Source of the DNA: Oryzias latipes
Taxonomy: Eukaryota; Chordata; Actinopteri; Beloniformes; Adrianichthyidae
Reading direction: 5' to 3'
DNA: 64,000 bases
NCBI RefSeq assembly: GCF_002234675.1
Contig: NC_019881.2
Coordinates: forward strand, 14,679,825-14,743,824
Positions 24,782-37,100 of the stretch are shown one piece after another (position 1 is the first letter of the stretch; each line of letters starts with the position of its first letter). The translations under genes and the position numbers were made by a program. The notes below the pieces were generated by a model. It was not told the origin of the DNA and did not search any database. It was given only the letters and a program-made list of their open reading frames with translations.

Positions 24782-27700
24782 ATGTCCCTCAGAAAAAGTT
24801 CTTTTGTCCCGGAGGATTTGGAAAAACCGCGGACAAGGTCTGTGCTTGAATCAACAGGTGAGACCTAAACATTATAGTTTTTTTGTTTTTTAATTAAGGG
24901 TATTAATATTATAGTTTTTTATGCGGTTGTAACTGTTTCTTTGAATAATTTTAATTTAGAAGGCTTGTTTTGTGTGTTAATGTTTGTCTCAAGCGTGCTC
25001 ATTAAAATCACCTGCGTAGTGACGGTAGTCAGCATAAATAAATTAAATATATTTAATATTATTATTTTAGTTTTATTTTAACTCAATGACTTCAATATTT
25101 CGGCCTTCTTTATTTTTCATTAGAAAGATTATTTCTTTAAATAAAAATAGTGACTTTTTGTGTGTTACATTTTTCCTCGTGTTTCTCAGCTGATTTAATC
25201 AGAGACCAGGATTTTAAAATACAAAAACAAAAAAAAAACAAAAGGTACAAGGCACATATTTGAGGAGCAGGTTTGGAAAGCATGCTGTAAAGCATCTGCT
25301 TTAATTTTGATCATTCCTCTAATAAGTACAAGAGCACTTTAAGCCAAACCACATCAGTACAAGTTAAAACAATATGTTTGTTGCTTTGCGTTGATAATGT
25401 GATTGGTTTTGGTAGACAGTTGACTGTGGAGAAGAAACCGCATGACCCTCAGGAGGTTTTTGTTGGTCACACACATTTTCCCCAAGAGGGAGAACCGGTC
25501 ATGGCTGCCGATGCGGCTCATTTAATATTTCAAACGTTGTCTCATACAGAGAACTGCTTCGATCCAGAAAACCATCACCCTCCGTGGCTGCAGGGGCGGC
25601 CTGAGAGGCTTTGCATCGGGGCTCAGCATCCAGAGCTGAACGGTGTGGCCACGCCATCACCAGACGCCTGTTCACAGCATTTCTGCCACTTCACACCCAA
25701 GTGTTTCCTTACTGTCCACAGAGGTGAACCAGACTTTCTGCATTAGTTTTACTCAAATTTACTTTGTTCAAAAGTTAAGACAGGTTCTGTCCCCAATGGG
25801 GTTTACTCAGGAGCAAATGGCACGTCCGTCCGGTCTACTCCATCCCACTTTGGTGAAGACGGATGGCATGAGGGGACTACAAAAACCACCATCAGAGTGG
25901 AGAATGAGGTGGAGGCGCAGAGAGAAGCCAACAACTATAGGGTGGGTGCAGAGGGGTAAAGTTCCTCCAAAAGCTGGTCTTTCAGCCGAATGCCCTCAGT
26001 TTAACTAACAAGATGCTTTATCATCTTTATGCAGAACTTCAGATCATTATTTTTAGTCAAAGATATAAAAGATCTACTCCAATGAAAATTGTGTTTTTGG
26101 TGTTCTAGTGTGATTTTTCAGTATTTATTCCAATCACTGGAAACCGGGAGAAGACGAAAAAATGTTGTTGGTAAACAAATGTAGTTGTGACAAAAAAAGC
26201 TACACGGCCAGGTCACAAGCTCCCTGCTCTGCTCCATTTTTATGCATGGATTTACAGACGACTAGATCCCATGTATGTCTTTATTTACCAAGTCTTAGCT
26301 GGCATCTGGCTCACAACTGTGCAGCTGGATAGCAATTCACCATTTTTGTTGCACCAATAATGTTAGGTTGGGGTTGTGAGGGGCTGTAAACTAGCGGAAA
26401 GGCATGTAAACGGATGGATGACAGGAAGCGGGGATGGGCTTACTCTTTCCAAACAGTCCCTCCCATAACTGAGGGGAATTTCTAATGAACTCTCGCCACT
26501 CTGCAAAAAAAAAAAACAGCATAATAATGAAATCCTCTGTGGATGCTTTTAAAATGGATCAAAAGATTAGTGGGACTTTAACAAGTTTCTGTCTTTTAAA
26601 TCTGTTTTTCTCTGTTTTTGTACTAGTTTGGCTTCAGAAAGTGGAAGGGAAATGTTACTGAGAGACCAATTGAGGATAGATCAGATATAGTCAAGGAACT
26701 GTACACTGACCTGAGCCTTGTCAGACCTCGAGAAGGTACTTTTTATATTTTCCTTTTGGCTTTACATTTCTTTTATTTTATTTTTTATCTGATTTTTAAA
26801 TTGAAATCACTAAACTGCATCCCCTTTTTTTCAGGCTCTGCAATCACAGTTGGGAACATAGCTTATGTGTTTTTATTTGGTTGGTGGATTTCGTTGTTCT
26901 ACATCCTCATTTGTCCTCTAATGTTTCTAACAATTCTCGGTGCTCCTTATGGTATGTATGCCAAAAATAACTTGAGAAAAATAGTGAGTTTTTCTGAGCG
27001 CAAATAAACAAACATGTCTCATTTTTGCATGATTCCAGGAAAGTTATGTTTAAAGATGGCGTTATACCTTCTTTGGCCATTCAGGAAGGCAATTGAGAAG
27101 GTAAGTTGAAGCATTTCAAGGAAGAAGTTCTAAACTCTCTGATCCAGACAGCTGAAGGCTCGTGATCTTACCCGCAGGTCAGTGACGCCGACAAACCGAA
27201 CATGAAGCCGACAAACTGTGAGCGCATTTCATCCCAGAAAGACGACGATCTTGTTGGAGACGGGGACTGTGCCCCACTTCTAGTCTCTTCGCCCATCCTT
27301 ACAGAGATCCCTGTCCCGCTTCTGCCGCAGAAAAGATCATCAGACTACTGGGTCAGAAATACGGTTGATGGCTGTCTGTTTTTGCTGTACTTTAGTGGTT
27401 TCTGACTCCTCCTTCCTCTCTGCAGTGTCGTGTGAGTACCTATGTCTGGTTGTTATTGGGTTACCCCGTCCTGGTTGTGGTCCATTTCCTAGCATGCGTG
27501 CTTTCCTGGCTGCCAGTGTTTTCAATTCCTGTTGCAAAAATGAACTTTCGGATCTTGACTACTGTCCTCCTGATGGCCCCAGAAGAAGTCCACATAAAGA
27601 AGCAGGAAATGGTAGTAAAACTGTAATGTGGGCTGTCTCTCTCTTTTTTTGTCTCCTTTTTGATGCAAATACACTTTCCCCGTATGCTCTCTTCAGCAGA

Positions 27701-30700
27701 ACTTTTTGTGTGAGATCAGAGTTACCCTGTACTGCTGCCAAGCTTTCAACATGTATTATTACAAATACACCATCCAAGGAATCAACATTTTTGCTCTCAG
27801 TATCCTTTTAAGCTGTTCAGAGAATTTGTAAGAACTTTCAGAAAATGTTATTTATTATTGTCATCAGTTGTGATGTCACACTTTTGTTTCCTTAAATTTC
27901 TTTCAGATCTGTTACCTTTGGTATTTATGACTTTAGTCCTCGGCTATACTGACCATGATCATATTTATCTCAATTCAGAGACCATGTTTGCCATAGCCAT
28001 CACCTCCATCATTCCCCTGTCCTACTACATTGGCATGGGAATAGCTAGGTAAGGCACTAGATGTGTGGGTCAATAAATGCAGATCTAAGAAAAACAGAAC
28101 TGCTAACATTTTCAAAGAGCCACTTTGATGATAGGTTTTTGGTTTTTTTTTTTCTTTTTTTAAACATGATCTTGTGGTATTTTTTTCTCATGATGGAGGA
28201 AGTATGTAAGGCAAATTGATCTTAAAATTGCATTTCTAAGTATTTCTTTATCCAAATCATTGTGAATCAGGAGCAGACTGTTTGTTTGAAGTAGTGAATT
28301 TCTAATGAACTTCTGCCACTTAGCTGAAAATGTCCTAGATGACAACAGTTTATTTTATTTTACTAAAACGGCATAATCCTAATCAAAAGACCACTGGGGA
28401 ACACTTTGAAAATGGATCAAAAGATGATCGGAATGGAGGTTTTGTTTTTAAGTTTGATCAGTGTTTCATGTTTTGTCCCTGCAGCATTTCTGCTCAGAGT
28501 AACTTTGCAGTGGGGGCAGTTGTAAACGCAACATTTGGCTCCATCACAGAGATCACATTCTACATCACAGCACTGCTGCGGGGGCACCATGCTGGCACCA
28601 AATGTTATGAAGAAATCGTCAAAGCTGCTCTCACTGGAACACTGCTCGGATGCATTTTGTTCATACCAGTGAGTGCTCACATTAGCAAATACATGCACTC
28701 TGTATGACTATTTTTGAAGGTTTACCTTTTTTTGAATGAAATATGCTTTAACTTTTTTTTTTTTTTTTTTTTCTGTGTGTAGGGTATTTGCATGACCATA
28801 GGGGGCATCAAGCACAGCGAGCAGCGATTTAACAGTCGTTCAGCTGGAGTGAGCTCAGCTCTACTCTTTATATCTGTTGGAGGTCAGGTTGACCATTTGT
28901 TTTAAATAACTATTTCCCCCCAACATTTTATGAACGTGTCTGTTGGGCTTTGCAGGTGTATTTGCTCCCACCCTCTTCTCAAAGACTTTTGGTAATCTGG
29001 TTTGTGAAAGCTGCTCAAATATTCCAGGAAATGCCAGTGTCCTCTTTACCTGCAAAGACTGTCACTATGATACGGTATGTTGGTTCTTCTGTTGGCTAAG
29101 GTTGAACAAAATTACGACGGAAACCGTGAAAGGGGGAAAAAAAAAGAGAATGAAGATGTAAAATATGACAGAAATTTTTTTTACTTTTATAGAGCAGATC
29201 TTAAAAAATAAAGCTGTTGCAAGCTTCAATCCATAATAAGCGCTGACTAAATCCATGAATGCAGCCATTTATGGCGATGCCATAAGGCATCTTGGACCTA
29301 TAGTCGTCACTGTTTATGTTGTCATCTGCCAGAAATCCACTCCTTGTGGGTCAAGAATCGTTATCACTAGTCTTGTCTCTTAGGAAACCACAAAACAAAC
29401 TCTAAAATTATTAGTTTCCTCCACGAAAGACAAGATATCTCCAAATCTGTCTGAAATTTTATTCTGAAAAGTCCCAGTTTCCTACAAATTCCTTTTTATA
29501 ATTACAATAACACAAATTTGACTCGCTAGAAGACTTAGTATTTCCTCATTTGTAAGGAAATGAATTGTTCTTATCTATTATCATAAAATATTTTAGTTTA
29601 TTCTCTTGTATTTATTTTTAATGGCGGCCCTAATACTCTGTTGTACATAAAAGCTTTTAATTAAAAAAAAAAAAATCAATATACTCTCTTCAATTCAGTT
29701 GTACGGTGTGTTCTAGTCTCATAGCTTTGGCACATGATGGTATCATTTGTAGGATTTGGTATTTTCAACCACATTTTTTTTTTTTTCTCCAAGAGCCAAG
29801 CTGATCCTCATTTGATCCTGACGCATATTGAGTAAGTCTTCATTGTACAAATGTAATTTTGCAGCTCATCTTCAGTGTAGTCCACACACAAATATTATAA
29901 GTTTTTTTTCTGCCTTCTAGGCCTCTGGTGTACACCATCTCTGTCCTGCTGCCTGCCTCATACTTGATCGGGCTCATCTTCACATTGAAGACCCACTCGC
30001 ATATCTACGACATCCACATCAGTGAAGGCCACCCTCATGGTCAGTATGTTCAGGAGACTGCCAGCTCCCACAAACCCACTGGTGAGGTCGTCAATGGCTG
30101 TCTGCAACCCACCGGCGTGTGTATTAATGCCAGCATTAATGACACCACCCACGGTGCAGCAGGTGTGTGGTGTGCATGCAGCTCTTCTGGGGGACAGAGT
30201 TTCTTTTTTTTTCTTTTCTTTAATCAATAAAACTCTGCATGTGACTTTTTATTGTCCTTACAGTTGGGTAAAGCCGTTGCTAAAGGGTTTGAGAAGGTGC
30301 AATTCTGGATGTTCCGTTAATAATCTGATTGCAACTCCAAACAAAGTTTCAAAATACTATGTAATTGTAAATTAAAATATTTAAGGGCAGTGCATGCAAG
30401 ATTTTACTAACTTCATGGTCAAACTTGAAGCAGAAATGTCACCTTTTTAATCATTTGCAGAAGGCATAATGTTAATGTTCTCAATGGCAAATTGACCAAT
30501 AAATGTCTGGCCTAAGGCTTTTGTTGTGCTCACAGGATGTCTGTCATCAGCAAGTCATGCTGTTGTGCACTGGTCCCGCTGGAAGGCTCTCGCGGTGTTG
30601 ATTGTTGCCACGGCGCTCATGGCTTGCTGTGCTGACCTTTGCACTGAGAACATCGAACCCATCCTGTCTCATTCCTCCATCTCTCAGGTAGATCTAATTG

Positions 30701-32291
30701 CATACTCTCCATCTCGCATTGTGAGCAACATGACAGAAATGCTTTTTTCTGCCTCAATGTGTTCTGTGTTCCCTGAGATCCATATTCTTGTCTTTCAGTA
30801 CTTCATTGGGGTCACAGTGTTGGCCATGGTGCCGGAGCTGCCTGAGATTGTTAATGGGATCCAGTTTGCGCTGCAGAATAATATTAGTCTGAGGTTGGAG
30901 TGCAGTGCTGTTCCATCTGAAACGTTTTTCTGATATCTTGCAAGTGCTTTGTATTTTTAAAGAGTCTTTACATCTACAAACATGGAATTGTGAAAATTCT
31001 AAGCAGTTACATTAAAAAAAAACGTTTTATTTTCAATTAAATGTTAAATATTTATTGTAAGTATGTATGTAATTTGTTTAATTATTTTGTAAAGTTTTTT
31101 TTTAAGCAGCAAATGAAGGTTATTAGGGAAAAGATGGAAGGTCTGTTAAGCCAAGTTCCCACCGCCATTGGCAACACGCGTTTAAGCATCCACTTCTAAT
31201 GAAAAAGGCTTGGTACACTCCTACACGTTTCTGGCCTTTTTGCGTAAAAAAACTTGTGTATTCACCCGCCGCTATGAGAAGTTTTTTTTTACAACTGTTT
31301 TAGTGCTTTACATGCAAACGTGCAATAATTGAACGCTCGTTGCAAGTTAAACCTGGTCAAAGTTTGACCAATGAGGGACTCGGGTTTGGTAGTGACGTAT
31401 GGATGGCATCCATTTTAGTTAACAGAAGTGCCATTTGAAAATTGGAGGAGAAATTAATAATTGCAGTTTGTACCCGGCTGGAATTATGACTGTTTTTCAT
31501 GCATCTGAGTATAGCAATTTGCACCGCTTTGACATTTCTCTCAAAGCCTGCTTTCAACTGTGGGTGCTGGACATGCGCTAGTTAACAGTGGCAAAAGAAA
31601 AAGAAGCCCCTCCCTGCTTGTCCAGTGTGAACACCATGAGCTAAATGCGCCTTCTTGGACATGTGTCGCAAGCCCCATGTGTCTGTAGCTTTAGAGTTGG
31701 GGATGTGCAGTTACAAATGATCCTCTCTACTGTTGCCTGCATTGTCCAGATAAGTCTTGTCATGTTCTTGGTAAAACCTGTTTTGACCTCCAGTAATATC
31801 TGATTGCAGCCTTGAAGTGGGCAGTTGTATTGCTGTTCAGGTCACAATGATCCAGATTCCACTGCTCATCCTCTTTAATGTCTTTTATGTGAGTAGCCCC
31901 TGTGGGTTTATAAAAATCCAAGCAGTTTATGAAGATTTAATTTTGATGGGTGTTGAAATAGGAACATTTTTTATTAAACATTTTTTTCCTTGTAAGATTT
32001 AGTCATTTCTGGTAATGCTTTTCTTTCTTCTGTAGGATGTTGGATTCATTCTTGTGTTCAGTGACATTCATCTGTGGGCCAGCATCTTTAGTGTCATTTT
32101 GGTCAACTACATCTTCATGGATGGGAAATGTGACTACTTCCAGGGTAAGAGTTGGGATGAAATTATGAGATTATTGTAAATGTAATGCAAGATTATAACT
32201 CTCTTTGTTTTTTGCAGGCACTGCCCTGGTGGTGGTTTACCTCATCCTTTTGGCTCTTTACTTCTTTGCTCCTTCTCCACGCTCATGTTAA
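24782..32291 (+). CDS. cax1: Type II CAX vacuolar cation/H+ antiporter
   Basis: Twenty exons: 24782-24857, 25487-25723, 25811-25941, 26627-26735, 26835-26951, 27039-27100, 27178-27351, 27426-27611, 27697-27799, 27907-28048, 28485-28668, 28783-28882, 28956-29074, 29794-29831, 29921-30162, 30536-30687, 30799-30893, 31810-31888, 32036-32144, 32218-32291; 2529 bases, 842 aa. A long hydrophilic N-terminus (about 1-190) precedes the membrane part. The first CAX repeat has GAVVNATFGSITEITFY, matching the GNATE-type c-1 motif; the second has AMVPELPEIVNGIQFAL followed by GSCIAVQ. Long N-termini and these motif variants fit the type II group of fungi and lower vertebrates. Such proteins exchange Ca2+ or other cations for H+ at acidic endomembranes; zebrafish Cax1 was linked to neural crest development. 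Exon 2 is the least certain exon. Intron 9 is U12-type. Exon 9 has a tandem CAGCAG acceptor. Confidence 0.92.
26060..26590 (+). repeat. Family A TIR repeat, copy 1 (cax1 intron 3)
   Basis: This near-complete copy starts around CTACTCCAATGAAAATTG and ends at GATTAGTGGGACTTTAA. It contains the family's landmark blocks: CACAAGCTCCCTGCTCTGC, GACGACTAGATCC, GAGGGGCTGTAAAC, AATTTCTAATGAACTC and ATGGATCAAAAGAT. The ends are inverted relative to one another (ACTCCRATSA type). There is no coding capacity. Confidence 0.65.
27800..27906 (+). other. cax1: U12-type GT-AG intron (cax1 intron 9)
   Basis: The intron opens with GTATCCTTTT, the minor-spliceosome 5' consensus, and closes with TTCCTTAAATTTCTTTCAG. 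TTCCTTAA matches the U12 branch site and its final A lies about 12 bases before the exon. Exon 9 ends in phase 1 and exon 10 restores Asn, so the frame fixes both borders. Confidence 0.85.
28100..28440 (+). repeat. Family A TIR repeat, copy 2 (cax1 intron 10)
   Basis: This copy has lost the middle of the element: TTGTGAATCAGGAGCAGA is followed almost directly by GAATTTCTAATGAACTTC, then TCCTAGATGACAACAGT, AAAACGGCATAATC and ATGGATCAAAAGATGATC. The order and strand match copies 1 and 3. Confidence 0.6.
29075..29793 (+). other. cax1: cax1 intron 13
   Basis: AT-rich intron of 719 bases. I see no coding exon, RNA gene or clear repeat in it. Confidence 0.7.
30894..31809 (+). other. cax1: cax1 intron 17, possible unnamed repeat
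   Basis: This 916-base intron holds a block at about 31150-31690 that is richer in G, C and CpG words (ACACGCG, ACGTTT, TGACGTATGG) than its flanks. It looks like an inserted element, but I could not find paired termini or a second copy in the window. Confidence 0.35.
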
Positions 32292-32680
32292 TCTGAGTGT
32301 CAAGATTACAGATCTATTTTTCTGAAAATATTGAATTAACCGTATTTTTTTCTGATTGTCTCAAAATATGGGAAACCAGCTGAATAAGGAATTGTGTAAA
32401 TGTAGTTTGTGGCGTGTTTGGTGGTATATTGAGATTACTTGAAAATTATAATTCTGGTCACTCCTAATAAATGAATAAATTGATACATTTTTCTTTTACA
32501 GTGCTTCATTTTGTATTGCTGTTTAAACATGGCTAAAGAAAGAGGCATGTTCTACTGGGTTAGATTTGGTGCTTCCTCGGTTACAGTGACATGTACTCAT
32601 GCAAAGAAACTCAAACTGCAACTGAATCGTTCTGTCATACTTATTCATGAAAAAGGAGGTGGGGGGAACTAATTAAACAA
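32292..32680 (+). other. cax1 3' UTR and convergent spacer with klhdc10
   Basis: The probable cax1 polyadenylation signal AATAAA is at 32466-32471. The minus-strand signal of klhdc10 (tttatt on the plus strand) is at 32685-32690, so the two convergent transcripts end about 200 bases apart. Confidence 0.6.
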
Positions 32681-34121
32681 CGCTTTTATTGACAGAACTG
32701 GTAACACAACATTCATACAAGCACACTATACAACATTTTGCAAGTTGTGAAACCAAATCCTTCAATGAAGATTTAAAAAGCAGGAAATGACATCATGCAA
32801 AAAGGTGGTTTGGAAGGCAGGACCGCGGACATGAAGTGCAGGTTGAGCTGTGTGCATCAAACTATCTGACCACATCCCATCTAACTCCTATGTTTTTCTT
32901 TTTTCCCTTGTATAAAACTATTTGGCACCATTTAAAAGTTGAAAAGCAGTCAGGACCAATGATAATAGGGTTATTCTATTATGACCAGAAACATTTGAGT
33001 CTGTAAAACAAGCTTTTGGAATTAGAATCTGAATCTAAACATGAGCTCTACCTCGATTTCTAAAATGTCCATTTACAAATGTGAAAAAGGCACAATCGTA
33101 TACAGAAATGTTTGGAAATGCGCTACTTCAAATCCTGGAAACTTTTTTTCTGTTCATTTAAAACTTTCAAGAGCACCATATTCACAGTGACCGTTAAGAA
33201 ATGAAAGCTTTAAGCAACGGGGAAAAAAACGAGAATCTAATTTTTGCTTTTCAAGCCAAGATAACTTGATTAATGCACAAGAGGGAATAGCAAAGCCAGG
33301 ATGAACAGCATGTATGAAAAATAGTTTTGGGCAATAGACACATTTAAACACAAGTTACATTTTATTAAGATGTGTATTGCAGATTACATAAGGCTAATTT
33401 GACAAATTAAAAAAAACAAAAATTCCCTTAAATGACCAATTGTGTTAACTCGTAACATTTAAGGTCCTCTTTGATTTTCCATAATTAAACTGAAAAGAAG
33501 CTGCCATGATGAGCCAGGGAACCATGTCAGCAAAACTGTGTAAAATTTCCCACAATGTGCAAAACAAAAATCCCCATCTGGCACTTTATAATTGCTCTTT
33601 CATGTAAAACCTATTTAAATAAGTAAATGTCTACAAATATGTGGGAGGAAAATGTGCAAATGGCAATACCAGCTCAAGAGAAAAACGTCCTCGTAAATGT
33701 TATATAGTCCGTCAGAAAAAAATATATACATATTCTTGCTTTGCATTAAAATAGTAAAACTAGGATGCAGATTTCAAAAAAACAAAAAAAAAAAATGGGG
33801 AAAAAAAATAGTTTTTTTAAGTAGTCATGAGGCAAAGTACAGGTTTGTCATTACTTGGTGGGAGATTTTAGCTAGAAATCCAAATGCTCTTAGAAACAAT
33901 GGTGGCACAAGAGTAAAATTCATAAAACAGTCCACGTTTAGCTAGAATTTTCATCATAACTGAAAAAAAGAAAAGGCATCCCTCTGTTTTTGGTTTTAAG
34001 GCGGAGCTACTTCACGTCAGGGTTGTTTTCCCGTCCTCTCTCGGTTTTCTTCTGTGCTGCGTTCCTGTCCTCGCCGTCCTCCTCAGCCCAACTCCAAGTT
34101 CTGTTTTATGCTCCACTATCC
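32681..34121 (-). other. klhdc10: Probable klhdc10 3' UTR
   Basis: These 1.4 kb lie between the klhdc10 stop codon (34122-34124) and a minus-strand AATAAA at 32685-32690. No other coding exon is seen in the stretch, so a long 3' UTR is the simplest reading. Confidence 0.6.
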
Positions 34122-37100
34122 CTATTTCAAGCGTTCAATGAGCTCCTGTGTGAGGCCCAGGTTCAGCAGCTGCATGGTGGGGAGAAAAGCCAGGTGGGGA
34201 AAGGCCTTGATGAGTTTCTCCCAGCATAACTCCAGCAAGCTGGGAACAGAAAGCCAGATCTTGAAGAGCGAGCCAGTCCTTTTGTTCTCATGGATGTTCA
34301 CTACGCCTCCATGAATGTACATGCAGCCAGCCTAGGAGAGAATGACAACAGGGGAAAAAATGGAGTGAATCCCTTAAAATCCTGTACGCTGTTTAGTCTC
34401 AGTTTGGTGGCGGATAACAGCATTGACACGCCCACAAACTGACGCATCACTGGACATCGTCCTCCCTTTTGTTGATACGTTTTAGGAAGAGGGGCAAATG
34501 CGTTCAACTGGATCTGAACACAGCAGGGCAACACAATCTAATGAACACGCTTATAGATGATTACACTTGCTTTAGGCGGTAATCAGACACGACGCGGTTA
34601 AATATCAACCACTTCACAGATGAATACACAAAACATTTAGCCTTGTGATGGTTTTAGCTGTACAACAGCAAAGGTCACATGACGTTTGGAAAACTTAAAA
34701 CCCTAAAAAGAAAGGAGAAAAAGTTAGACAAGTAAAATATGATAGTGAAAAAAAAAAGAAAAATTTAAATATCATGGAAAGGTGTTTTCATTTCCATAAT
34801 TCCATTTAAAAAAGGGTAACTTTCATTGAATATATTTTCAGTGCCCACTGTTTAATTGGTTTAAAGTATTTGCTGATTTTGACATAAATTGGGATTCTCG
34901 CTCATAAAACCCACAAAAACAACATTTAAAAAAATTTGATTACTGTTGAGAAATCTGCCCAAATTCTGCAGAACATGAAAGTTTTAAACTGAGTTTCACC
35001 AACTACTAATCTCAAAGCACCTGGACAGGTTCCCCAGATGTCATTAAATTGGTTGATTTGGGTTAAATATGCAAAGGAGTTCTGACTCGATAACTAGCCA
35101 GAAGACCATTGACCCCCTCTATAGTCTGGGTAAGCCACAAAAGTTCACAGCTCAGTGGACGAAGAAGACGTACCAGCATAAAAGACGATTTTCAAAAGGA
35201 AAAGATTCAAGAAGCTGGCAGAAAGAGTGGAATGATGATGAAGAGTGATGATGACGAACAGCTTCAAACACAACCACTTTCACGAGATGGGCTACAGCTG
35301 TTGGGTTCCAGGGGTCAAACCACGTCTGAGCCTGGGCCAACGTAGGAAATGTCTCCACTGGACCAAGGAGAAGGAGGACTGGACTGTTGGCCAGTGGTCC
35401 AAGGTCCACCAAGGCAGAACCTCTCAGAACCTGTCTTCATTCTTCTTACCCCCTAACTATCTTTTCCAACACATTTGACAAAACGAATAGCAAGCCCAGT
35501 CTTACAATAACATTGCAACCAATTTCTAAAGCTGCCTGAGGCCTCATTTCCGTGAAATGTTGACTGGTAGGCATCTGGGATTCATGCTAACTAAATGTCT
35601 AAGTGAATTTAAGGCAGAAACGACTCTGGAGTCTTCCCGAATGACAGAGCTGCTCGCTCTGTCCCTAAAGGTGAGCCAAACAACCCTGATGGGAAGTTCA
35701 TTTTGACCCACTTAAGTTTGCACTCTCATTCCGTCGGTCAGAGCAGAGCTACAGACGAGGCTGAAATATAGATCCACATCCGTGAACTGCATATATATTT
35801 GTTTTTTAAGAGCTAATCAGGGCCTTTATACTCACTGGGGTTACAGCAGCACAGTGAAAGTAAGCTGGCTCGGGCATCTCTGCTGGTAGTTTATTCCACT
35901 GAAAGGTGTGCAGGTTGATCTTCCACAGGTCAGCCAGTATCACTTCCCCGTTGTAACCACCGCAGATGAACACATCTACCACAAACGCACATAGAAATGA
36001 TGACCTTCAATAGAACAGGTTCTTTATTGTAAACCGAGAAAAACAGAATCTGCGTGGAAATGTTCAAGTCGCCACAAAAAGGAAATACTTCCTCACCGTC
36101 ACGTATTTGTACACAGCTATGGCATCGCCGAGGAGCGGGGTAACCTGTCAGACAACAAATCATTTAAGCATGGACAATAACAGGTTGGTTTTTTTTCTCC
36201 AAAATATTAAACATTAAAGATACAAACCAATTTTTTCATGAGGTTTAGTTGTAATCTCCTCCCAAGAATTGGTTTCCAGATTGTACGCATGTACCTACAA
36301 CAACAGAAACAACCATCTCTTTGATTTCCAATCACTGCTTTTAAGATTATTTGCAAAGATACTTCTTAATTTAAATGCTGTGAAAGCTGAAGCTGTTATG
36401 GGTAAGGTGTTCAGAAAAGTCTTCTATAGAAGTGGGGTACCTTGTCTAGAGGATAAGATGTCCAGGAGGTTCCTCCTCCAAGAATATATATCCTTTGTCC
36501 ATCATGTGCTATTTCATGCCTATACCTGTGACACCCATATGGTACATAACGGTGAGCCATGTTAGATAGATAGATAGATTTGCTTTTGAAATTGAAGCAT
36601 CACCATTTCAGTGCAAGAAAGACAAAATAACAAAATATAATATTAAATAAATCAGTATGTACAATATATCCGAGTGTGCAAATATAAACTGGAATATAGA
36701 ATGTTAGGGTAAAACAAAAGGAGCATGTCCCGCCTCTGTAACGCATTTCTAATTCTAAACGTTGTACCGTTCTTCGGGAAGGTCATCAGGGGGGTTATTG
36801 GGTTTAAGGTGGATCCATTCCCTGGTCGTCAGGTCCAGCCTGTGCAGGTCTGTGCTGTAGATGTAACCAGTTGTACCTCCAAACACATACAGGAAGCCAT
36901 TGATGATGACCATCGCCTGTAGAGACAAAGGACATGAAGCTGCAACTTACAGAAGTTCTACTAAAAAAAAGAAAAAGGCATAGCTATGATGTACTGAACA
37001 TTCATTAGAGATAAAAAGGACTGGTTACCTGTCCGTAGATTCGATTGGGTTTCTTCCCTCGACAGTTGAGCAGCGACCATCGCTTGTACTTCACATTGCA

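Noticed and set aside
25741-25746. Stop codon ending the open frame over cax1 exon 2
   Set aside because: A GTGAAC donor at 25724 precedes it, and the next exon joins in phase at 25811.
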